A DNA stretch of 5,078 nt, from contig JASLRP010000390.1 of assembly GCA_030743915.1 (NCBI GenBank), forward strand, positions 1 through 5,078, written 5' to 3'. Made by a program: the position numbers and the translations under genes. The DNA comes from SAR202 cluster bacterium. GTDB lineage: Bacteria; Chloroflexota; Dehalococcoidia; Lucifugimonadales; UBA1123. Below the pieces are notes generated by a model that saw only the letters and a list, made by a program, of their open reading frames with translations, made no database searches and was not told where the DNA came from. Below, piece after piece: positions 1 through 5,078 of the stretch (positions are counted from its first letter, which is position 1; every line of letters starts with the position of its first letter).

Positions 1-1
1 C

Positions 2-1375
2 GGCGTCGTCAAACAGCCTGGACCGCCGATGAGATTCGGAGAGACGCCCTGGGCATTGAGGAGTCCCGCTCCGACATTGGGTGAGCACAACAACCTGATG
101 CTCAACGGAGCCAGGGCATCACAATCGCCGAGTAATGCGCCGCGTATTCCAATCGCGTCAGGAAAGAAGAACCGACCGCTTGACGGAATCCGAATCGTGG
201 ACTTTGGCTGGATTCTCTCAGTGCCACACTGCGGCGCCTGGCTGGGTAGCCTGGGCGCCCAGGTAATCCGAGTCGAGTCCAACGCTCGTCTGGAGATAAA
301 TCGAGGTGGCGCGTTCTCCTCAGGTAATGGTGGACCGAACACATCCGCCTCTTGGAATGGATTGAACTACAGTAAATTGGGGGCAACTCTCAACCTTCGA
401 GACCCTGAAGCCGTTAAGCTCGTCGAAGAGTTGGTCGCCACATCTGATGTGGTAATGGAAAATTTCGCCACCGGAGTTCTTGAACGATTAGGTTTGGGAT
501 ACAGTCATCTCCGCACAATCAAACCTGATCTGGTCATGATCTCGGGCTCGACCATGGGTGTCACGGGACCGGACCGCAACTCGATGGGCTTTGGGCCGAA
601 TGTCTGCTCCTACGCAGGTCAGCCTTTTATCACCGGTTACGAGGGCGGTCCTCCCCAGAACTTGGGGGGGAACTGGCCAGACTACCTGGTCGGCACGATC
701 ATGGCGTTCAGCATAATGAGCGCGTTATGGCACCGAAATAGGACCGGCCAGGGCCAGTACATAGAGGTCTCGATGGCCGAGACGATCACCAGCATGATGC
801 CCGAAGCGTTTCTCGAATACACCATGACAGGCAACCCGGTGCAGCGCATCGGCAACCACGACCCCGACATGGTCCCGCACAACGTCTACGAATGCGAAGG
901 GGATGACGCCTGGGTCGCCATCGCCGTCCGAAGCGATGAGGAATGGCGTTCTCTGTGCCAGATATTGGGACGCTCTGAACTGAGTGACGACCCGAAGTTC
1001 GCCACGCTCAAAGCCAGAAAATCCAACGAACCAGAATTGGACACTCTGATTGGCGAATGGTGCGCGTCCAGATCAAACTCAGAGATTACGAATCTTCTCC
1101 AGGCGCAGAAAATCCCGGCAGGGCCGATCATGAACGTCTTTGATCTCGTGACCGACCCGCACATGGTCTCGCGCGGCTACGCGGTTGAGATTGACCATCC
1201 AGCGGCCGGCGCAGGGGCTGTGGGTGGCCTGCCTGTGAAGTTCAGCGCCATGCCTAAGCTTCCCTATTTCCACGCTCCGCTTCTGGGCCAGCACAACGAT
1301 TATGTGTTCGCTGACCTTTTGGGTCACCACCCCGAACAGGTCGAGGAACTCAAGAACTCAAAGGTGATCTACTAG
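2..1375 (+). CDS. CaiB/BaiF family (class III) CoA-transferase, 5'-partial, probably a fused two-domain protein
   Basis: The protein moves CoA from a CoA-thioester donor to a free carboxylic acid, presumably in the cytoplasm; the substrate is unknown. Numbering from the ATG at 29, a full class III domain starts near residue 51 (LDGIRIVDFGW). It has the nucleotide-fold segment GAWLGSLGAQVIRVES (69-84), the family signature ENFATGVLERLGLGY (144-158), a probable catalytic aspartate D218 in NWPDYLVGT, and the RTGQGQYIEVS segment (238-248). It ends with an APLLGQHN tail. The ATG at 29 is probably not the true start. The frame stays open to the window edge, the codons before it read GVVKQPGPP, no ribosome site precedes it, and together with residues 1-25 (ETPW...APTLGEHN) this is the usual C-terminal tail of another CaiB domain. 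A linker (about 26-50) joins the two. Family members are usually about 400 residues, so a fused protein of roughly 800 is expected. It converges on the minus-strand genes. The family is certain; the fusion is strongly suggested but cut off by the edge. Confidence 0.93.
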   Translation, partial: GVVKQPGPPMRFGETPWALRSPAPTLGEHNNLMLNGARASQSPSNAPRIPIASGKKNRPLDGIRIVDFGWILSVPHCGAWLGSLGAQVIRVESNARLEINRGGAFSSGNGGPNTSASWNGLNYSKLGATLNLRDPEAVKLVEELVATSDVVMENFATGVLERLGLGYSHLRTIKPDLVMISGSTMGVTGPDRNSMGFGPNVCSYAGQPFITGYEGGPPQNLGGNWPDYLVGTIMAFSIMSALWHRNRTGQGQYIEVSMAETITSMMPEAFLEYTMTGNPVQRIGNHDPDMVPHNVYECEGDDAWVAIAVRSDEEWRSLCQILGRSELSDDPKFATLKARKSNEPELDTLIGEWCASRSNSEITNLLQAQKIPAGPIMNVFDLVTDPHMVSRGYAVEIDHPAAGAGAVGGLPVKFSAMPKLPYFHAPLLGQHNDYVFADLLGHHPEQVEELKNSKVIY

Positions 1376-1493
1376 ACCCAGAGTTATCGACGCAACGACC
1401 GTCAGGCTGAATAAAGTCGAGAGGATTCCCCAACGGGCAGCGATAGTTGGCGCCACCTGGCTCGACTCATCGACGACAGCAGGTTGAACAAAA

Positions 1494-1523
1494 GAAAAGA
1501 CGGGCCGATGTGCCCGCCTTTCC
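1494..1523 (-). terminator. Intrinsic terminator closing the minus-strand gene cluster
   Basis: Read on the minus strand, the sequence forms AAAGGCGGGC, loop ACATCG, GCCCGTCTTT, with one G.U pair in the stem, followed directly by a T-rich run (CTTTTCTTTTG). The core stem is 1501-1505 with 1512-1516, extended by 1496-1500 with 1517-1521. It lies about 25 nt after the stop codon of the 1548-2417 gene, the expected place for a Rho-independent terminator. On the plus strand the G.U pair becomes an A/C mismatch and the trailing T run is poor (CCTTTCC), so it should act mainly on the minus strand and only weakly, if at all, on the convergent CoA-transferase gene. Confidence 0.78.
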
Positions 1524-1547
1524 TGTATTACCTGTAACTTAGGGCCT

Positions 1548-2417
1548 TTACGCTTTTACGCTGGCCGTCCCCACGATGACCACGGTGCCGTCTTCCTTTT
1601 CTACCCAGACTGCGATATTGGATCGCTTCTCGCCGTCAACAACTGTTTCATCGGTTACGACAGCTTTGGGGATTACGGAATCGCCCGGCCATGTAATGTT
1701 GGTGAATTTGAGGTCCAGCTTGCCGCCTTCGTAGAAAGCTTTGCCGAAGTGCCTGTCCAACAGGTCACCTACGTAGGACATAGTCATGCGTCCACCCACA
1801 ACCACTTCATCGAATCCCAGTTCGTTCGCTGCATCGATGTTGGTGTGGTAGTTGGCGTTGCCGTGGAAGAATGTGCCGCACATCTCAAGGGAGATAGCGT
1901 GAGGCGTGCCCTCGACAAACTCTCCGTCGGGAACGGCGAATTTTCTGATGCCGCCTTTGGCCTTGGGGTCGCGAAGCGCCACACGGCCAGATGTCTGGTC
2001 TTGCATATAGCTCTGATGATGATGGCCCTGAGCCATAAGCTCGCCATCAGGAGACCACAAAGACACCTGCTGAAGCACGATGTCGCGATTGCGATGATCG
2101 TAAATGTCCAACACCTTGGAGGTGACATTGTATTCCTGGCCGGGGATGATGGGGGCATTGATGTCCCACTGCTGGCGAATCCAGAGATTGCCGAAGTTGT
2201 TGGGCATGCTCGCGCCACGGAACCCGCCGTCTACCTCGGTCAGCGTCATGGAGGGCGCGACGGCTTGCTCGTATATTGAACCCGCGTTGTAAAAAGAATC
2301 TTCTACTTCCAGGCCGTCGTAGTAGTTCTCCAACATTTCATCTGTCGTTGCAAACGTCCGGGACCCCAGGTCCTTTCCTGCATATGCGAAATTTTCGTCG
2401 TGTTGTTGGTCAGCCAT
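1548..2417 (-). CDS. Double-hotdog MaoC/FAS1-like dehydratase family protein (copy A)
   Basis: This 289-residue protein has the layout of two-hotdog enoyl-CoA hydratase/3-hydroxyacyl-CoA dehydratase relatives. An N-terminal FAS1-like hotdog (about 10-138) carries YAGKDLGSR, APSMTLTEV, WIRQQWDINAPIIPGQEY and a GHHHQSYM end. A C-terminal MaoC-like hotdog (about 160-287) carries FFHGNANYHTN (183-193), GFDEVVVGGR, LKFTNITWPGDSV and a final DGTVVIVGTASV strand. The motif region has His191 but no aspartate where the classical G-D-x-N-P-x-H motif would have one, so activity as a standard R-specific hydratase is uncertain. The ATG at 2417 is preceded by GGAGGG with a 4-nt spacer, supporting this start. 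No signal peptide or membrane segment is seen. It is the last gene of the minus-strand run and a close paralogue of the gene just upstream (about 66 % identical by hand count, no gaps). The fold assignment is confident; substrate and exact reaction are unknown. Confidence 0.85.
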   Translation of the reverse strand: MADQQHDENFAYAGKDLGSRTFATTDEMLENYYDGLEVEDSFYNAGSIYEQAVAPSMTLTEVDGGFRGASMPNNFGNLWIRQQWDINAPIIPGQEYNVTSKVLDIYDHRNRDIVLQQVSLWSPDGELMAQGHHHQSYMQDQTSGRVALRDPKAKGGIRKFAVPDGEFVEGTPHAISLEMCGTFFHGNANYHTNIDAANELGFDEVVVGGRMTMSYVGDLLDRHFGKAFYEGGKLDLKFTNITWPGDSVIPKAVVTDETVVDGEKRSNIAVWVEKEDGTVVIVGTASVKA

Positions 2418-2535
2418 CTAACCCTCCATGCTGATTATTTGCCCATTAGCCGCTTTCAGTAAGATTACGACAAGCCAATGAGGATAGCAATATGCGCTTT
2501 TATGGCGCGCCGCAATTCAATGCTAATAACTGATA

Positions 2536-2565
2536 CAGCAATGCCGCAGAATGCGGAAACTGCTG
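2536..2565 (-). repeat. Imperfect inverted repeat (hairpin) between the two hotdog genes
   Basis: Two nested arms pair here: CCGCA (2544-2548) with TGCGG (2552-2556) around a 3-nt loop, and CAGCA (2536-2540) with TGCTG (2561-2565), separated by small internal bulges. In a minus-strand transcript it would fold about 34 nt after the stop codon of the 2599-3468 gene. No clear U run follows, so it may be a weak terminator, a processing or stabilising hairpin, or chance. The 181-bp gap (2418-2598) holds no ORF I would support. Confidence 0.4.
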
Positions 2566-2598
2566 CTCGCGTTCGATTGGGCCCGAATTGTTAGGGCT

Positions 2599-3468
2599 TT
2601 ACACGCCCACGCTGGCAGTGCCGACGATGACGACGGTGCCGTCCTCTTTTTCCATCCAGGTGGCTACGTTTGCGCGCTTCTCACCATCTTCTGTGGTCTC
2701 GCCTGTGACCACAGCTTTAGGGATCACGGTATCGCCGGGCCAAACGATGTTTGTGAATTTGAGATCCAGGTTGCCGCCTTTGAACCACGCTCTGCCAAAC
2801 CGACGGTCCATCAAATCCCCGATGTAGGACATCGTCATGCGTCCACCCACCACCACATCGTTAAACCCCAACTCTTCAGCGGCTTTTTTGTTGGTATGGT
2901 AATTGGCATTCCCGTGGAAGAATGTGCCGCACATCTCCAGCGAGATAGTGTGAGGATCGCCCTCGACAAGCTCGCCTTCCGGGATGTTGAATCTTCGGAT
3001 TCCGGCTTTAGCGTTTGGGTCGCGAAGCGCAACCTTGCCCGAGGACTGGTTTATCATGAAGCTCTGATGATGGTTGCCCAGGGCCATGATCTCGCCATCG
3101 TGCGACCACAGGGTTGACTCCTGATTGACGACCTTGCGGTTGCGATGCTCATACACATCGACTACCCGGGCGGTGGCTTTGTATTCTTCACCCGGCGTGA
3201 TGGGCATCTTGACATCCCACTGTTGGCGAATCCAAAGGGTGCCGAAGTTGTTTTTGAATCCGGCGCCTGGAAAGCCCACCTCAACTTCAGTCAAGGCCAT
3301 TGATGGGGCCACACCCTTTCCGTATAGTTCGTCACTCGAGTACCAGGATGTGTCTATTTCCAGTCCGTTGAAGTAGTTGCCCAGAATCTCATCCGAGGCC
3401 AGGTACTGCCTGGAGCCAAGGTCTTTTCCGACATACGCTTCTTCCGAAGATTGCTGTTGGCTAGTCAT
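2599..3468 (-). CDS. Double-hotdog MaoC/FAS1-like dehydratase family protein (copy B)
   Basis: This is the paralogue of the 1548-2417 product, also exactly 289 residues and with the same two-hotdog order. The N-terminal FAS1-like domain includes YVGKDLGSR (12-20), APSMALTEVEVGF, WIRQQWDVKMPITPGEEY and GNHHQSFM. The C-terminal MaoC-like domain includes the identical SLEMCGTFFHGNANYHTN block (176-193), GFNDVVVGGRMTMSY, LDLKFTNIVWPGD and DGTVVIVGTASV. His191 is kept; the aspartate of the classical hydratase motif is again an asparagine or absent. By hand count, identity with copy A is about 56 % over residues 1-140 and about 77 % over 141-289, so the divergence is mostly in the N-terminal hotdog, which in related enzymes helps shape the acyl pocket. 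A purine-rich site, AGGAAGGAAA, lies just before the ATG. The gap to the preceding CoA-transferase stop is only 34 nt, so the two are probably co-transcribed. It probably acts on a CoA thioester made by that enzyme (inference). Confidence 0.85.
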   Translation of the reverse strand: MTSQQQSSEEAYVGKDLGSRQYLASDEILGNYFNGLEIDTSWYSSDELYGKGVAPSMALTEVEVGFPGAGFKNNFGTLWIRQQWDVKMPITPGEEYKATARVVDVYEHRNRKVVNQESTLWSHDGEIMALGNHHQSFMINQSSGKVALRDPNAKAGIRRFNIPEGELVEGDPHTISLEMCGTFFHGNANYHTNKKAAEELGFNDVVVGGRMTMSYIGDLMDRRFGRAWFKGGNLDLKFTNIVWPGDTVIPKAVVTGETTEDGEKRANVATWMEKEDGTVVIVGTASVGV

Positions 3469-3502
3469 CCAATTTCCTTCCTGAGTATTGGGTTGGTTTC
3501 AG

Positions 3503-4738
3503 TTACAGAATAACGCCCTGTCCCTGCAATTCAGCGATGTCTTCCCAGGAGTAATCCAAAAGCTCAATCAGCAGCTCCTCAGTATTCTCACCCTGGGCCG
3601 GGGCCATCTTTCTGGTAGACACCGGTGTTTTGCTGTAGGTGACTGGAGTCTGAAGCCACTTGGATTGACCGAGCGCGGCGTGATCAAAGTCAACGACATA
3701 TTCGTTTTCGACAACCTGTGGGTCGTTCGCCAGGTCCAATGTGCGCTGGACGCGCTCGACTACCAGATCTCCTGCCTTGTTCATCCGCTTCTCCCACTCG
3801 TCGCGGGTGTGGGTCTTGAACGCTTCGTCGAGCAGCGCGATCAACTCGACACGGTTTTCATATCGGGCATCCATCGAGTTGTATCGTTCATCTTCCAGAA
3901 GATCAAGCCTGCCCAGACCTTTGCAGAATGCAGGCCAGTAACGATCTGACTGACCCATCGAGAAGGATATCCACTCACCGTCTGCGCATTCGTAGTAGTT
4001 CCACAGAACATTGCCAGATTCCTGGCGACTCTGACGCTGGAACTCCTGGCCTTGCAGCATGCTGATGCCGTTCTGCATCCCGCGAGTCCACATCATGCTG
4101 CCCAGGTGAGAGACATCGACCTTCTGCCCGTAGCCATATCGTTCTCTGGCGATTATCGCGCCCAACACGCCATAGGAGAGCATCATTCCAGCCGCCTGAT
4201 CGGCAATGCCAAGCTGGAAAGGAACGTTATTATCGGGTCCGGCCCACCAGAGAGCGCCGGACCGCGCTTCGCCCGTGAGCGCAAATGCGGGTTTATGGGA
4301 GTCGGGGCCTTCGGGGCCGTAGCCAGAGGCCGAGCCGTATACGATTTCCGGCTTGTGTTTTTTCAGATCGTCGTACCCGACGCCCAGACGCTCGGCGACG
4401 CCCTTACGGAAATTCTCGACAAACACGTCTGATTTCGCAGCCAGTTTGTGCACGATTTCGACGCCTTTAGGATTCTTGAGATCGAGGGCAATTCCTTTTT
4501 TGTTGCGGTTCATGCCTTCAAAATAGGCGTTGACGCCCTCAGGCATGTCGGACAGGACGCCACCGACCCGGCCAAACTGACGTCCGTGATCTCCGTCGAG
4601 GGATTCCAGCTTTATCACCTCGGCTCCCAGGTCTGCGAGCATCATCGTGGACACCGGCCCAAACTGCCACATCGTCCAGTCTATGACCCTCATTCCTGTC
4701 AAGGGGCCGACCGGCTGGCCGTTGCTGCCGTTCACCAT
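3503..4738 (-). CDS. CaiB/BaiF family (class III) CoA-transferase, single domain
   Basis: At 411 residues this is the usual length for a class III (formyl-CoA:oxalate/carnitine type) CoA-transferase. These enzymes transfer CoA between acids through aspartyl anhydride and thioester intermediates. Visible landmarks are PLTGMRVIDWT near the N-terminus (12-22), ADLGAEVIKLES (35-46), NRNKKGIALDLKNPKG (77-92), the signature ENFRKGVAERLGVGY (108-122), the probable catalytic aspartate D180 in GIADQAAGM, and YGYGQKVDVS (201-210). The C-terminal tail TPVTYSKTPV...APAQGENTEELL is typical. The ATG at 4738 has a strong AGGAGG site 5 nt upstream, which fixes the start. It sits between a TPP enzyme (upstream) and the two hotdog proteins (downstream, 34-nt gap), suggesting it supplies the CoA thioester for that pathway. 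A CaiB enzyme beside a TPP enzyme recalls the Frc/Oxc pair of oxalate breakdown, but the hotdog genes do not fit oxalate, so I do not assign that role. Family certain, substrate unknown. Confidence 0.95.
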   Translation of the reverse strand: MVNGSNGQPVGPLTGMRVIDWTMWQFGPVSTMMLADLGAEVIKLESLDGDHGRQFGRVGGVLSDMPEGVNAYFEGMNRNKKGIALDLKNPKGVEIVHKLAAKSDVFVENFRKGVAERLGVGYDDLKKHKPEIVYGSASGYGPEGPDSHKPAFALTGEARSGALWWAGPDNNVPFQLGIADQAAGMMLSYGVLGAIIARERYGYGQKVDVSHLGSMMWTRGMQNGISMLQGQEFQRQSRQESGNVLWNYYECADGEWISFSMGQSDRYWPAFCKGLGRLDLLEDERYNSMDARYENRVELIALLDEAFKTHTRDEWEKRMNKAGDLVVERVQRTLDLANDPQVVENEYVVDFDHAALGQSKWLQTPVTYSKTPVSTRKMAPAQGENTEELLIELLDYSWEDIAELQGQGVIL

Positions 4739-4778
4739 TGATGCCTCCTACACAGATTTTCCGGCCACCGACAGCACA

Positions 4779-4802
4779 GGGGGCGGCCCTAAAGCCGCCC
4801 CC
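4779..4802 (-). repeat. Perfect GC hairpin between TPP-enzyme and CoA-transferase genes
   Basis: GGGGGCGGC (4779-4787) pairs perfectly with GCCGCCCCC (4794-4802) around the 6-nt loop CCTAAA. It lies 27 nt after the stop codon of the TPP-enzyme gene and about 30 nt before the AGGAGG site of the CoA-transferase gene. No T run follows on either strand (the minus strand continues TGTGCTGTCGG), so it is not a canonical Rho-independent terminator. It may partly terminate or attenuate, or protect the 3' end of the upstream message. Confidence 0.65.
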
Positions 4803-4829
4803 AATGCATATGACCGGTTTAACCTTTGA

Positions 4830-5078
4830 CTAGTACTGGCGGTTCTGCCGCGAACGGCCGCCCATCATGCCATAGCCGATGTCGGGGTCGATCACGACGT
4901 CCAACACCGCAGGTTTGCCAGAGGAGAATGCACGGTCCAGCGCTGGCTTGATCTCAGCGGGATCGGTGACTCTCTCCGAGTAGCCGCCCATGCCTTCCAT
5001 GATCTTGGCATAGTCGGTGTCCTGCGACAGGAAGGTCGCGATGGCCCTGCCAGTGCGCTGCAAAACACCCTGGGTCGT
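4830..5078 (-). CDS. Thiamine-diphosphate-dependent enzyme (acetolactate synthase/oxalyl-CoA decarboxylase superfamily), C-terminal fragment
   Basis: Only the last 82 residues are inside the window. The reading frame is open to the edge (the codons before the TTG at 5063 read TTQGV), so that TTG is internal and the true start lies outside. The segment DYAKIMEGMGGYSERVTDP, then EIKPALDRAFSSGKPAVLDV and VIDPDIG match the end of the C-terminal TPP-binding domain of the acetolactate synthase-like superfamily. In that domain the chain usually reads D-Y-x-K/R-x-A-E-x-x-G, then V-x-D-P-x-E-L, then P-x-x-x-D-V-x-I-D. The TPP-binding GDG motif and catalytic glutamate would be further upstream and cannot be checked. 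A short glycine- and arginine-rich tail (GYGMMGGRSRQNRQY) ends the protein. Its neighbour is a CaiB CoA-transferase, so oxalyl-CoA decarboxylase, 2-hydroxyacyl-CoA lyase or a carboligase are all possible; the visible part cannot decide. Confidence 0.82.
   Translation of the reverse strand, partial: TTQGVLQRTGRAIATFLSQDTDYAKIMEGMGGYSERVTDPAEIKPALDRAFSSGKPAVLDVVIDPDIGYGMMGGRSRQNRQY

Noticed and set aside
29..31. ATG at 29 as the true start of the plus-strand CoA-transferase.
   Set aside because: There is no ribosome site in front of it, the frame is open to the window edge, and the residues on both sides of it match the C-terminal tail of a CaiB domain, so it is most likely internal.
1749..2279. 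Plus-strand ORF of 176 codons opposite hotdog copy A, with a similar plus-strand ORF (2551-3117) opposite copy B.
   Set aside because: The two antisense ORFs resemble each other (for example VEECAAHL in both), which looks like conservation. It is simply the mirror of the conserved sense proteins read in another frame. The sense frames have family motifs and ribosome sites; the antisense ones have neither.
2445..2473. Possible sigma-70-like promoter on the minus strand before hotdog copy A (TTGTCG, 17-nt spacer, GCTAAT).
   Set aside because: It matches 8 of 12 consensus bases but lacks the strongly conserved second-position A of the -10 box. Such matches occur by chance in a spacer of this size, so it is mentioned only as a possibility and not listed as a feature.
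3488..3949. Plus-strand ORF of 153 codons, and others at 4052-4432 and 4448-4741, opposite the CaiB gene.
   Set aside because: They lie within a clear class III CoA-transferase gene on the other strand, have no recognisable domain and are typical shadow ORFs of moderately GC-rich DNA.
5061..5063. TTG at 5063 as the start of a 77-residue protein.
   Set aside because: The frame continues to the window edge, and the visible part is only the end of a TPP-binding domain, which is normally part of a chain of more than 500 residues.
3503..5078. Naming the CaiB and TPP genes as frc and oxc for oxalate degradation.
   Set aside because: Both superfamilies hold many other activities, only the tail of the TPP enzyme is visible, and the duplicated hotdog proteins in the same run do not belong to oxalate breakdown.

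Overview
The window holds four protein-coding genes and one more that is cut at the right edge. All belong to CoA-thioester or thiamine-diphosphate (TPP) chemistry. There is no mobile element, RNA gene or CRISPR array. The base composition is moderately GC-rich (by eye, not computed), and the genes are tightly packed with bacterial Shine-Dalgarno sites. Several CaiB/BaiF (class III) CoA-transferases sit next to two-domain MaoC/FAS1-like hotdog proteins. This pattern fits environmental heterotrophs rich in such paralogues, for example SAR202-type Chloroflexota, some Actinobacteria or Alphaproteobacteria. The taxonomic suggestion is inference only; nothing in the window fixes a lineage.

Layout. 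Positions 2-1375 (+) are the 3' part of a class III CoA-transferase gene that enters from the left edge. Its first ~25 visible residues look like the C-terminal tail of one CaiB domain. They run in frame, through a linker, into a complete second CaiB domain, so the gene probably encodes a fused double CoA-transferase. A 172-bp convergent gap (1376-1547) follows and contains a good intrinsic terminator for the minus strand.

Everything from 1548 to the right edge lies on the minus strand. In transcription order (right to left) it is: the C-terminal end of a TPP-dependent enzyme (4830 to the edge), a 97-bp gap with a perfect 9-bp GC hairpin, a single-domain CaiB CoA-transferase (3503-4738), a 34-bp gap, a double-hotdog hydratase-like protein (2599-3468), a 181-bp gap with an imperfect hairpin, and a second double-hotdog protein of exactly the same length (1548-2417). 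The two hotdog proteins align end to end without gaps at about 66 % identity (hand count), so they are a tandem duplication.

Working together (inference): a carboxylic acid would be loaded onto CoA by the CaiB enzyme, and the resulting thioester hydrated or dehydrated by the hotdog proteins. The TPP enzyme would cleave or join a 2-oxoacid or acyl-CoA in the same pathway. The substrate cannot be named from the sequence. The most interesting points are the double CaiB fusion, the duplicated hotdog pair, and the absence in both copies of the aspartate expected in the classical R-specific hydratase motif.
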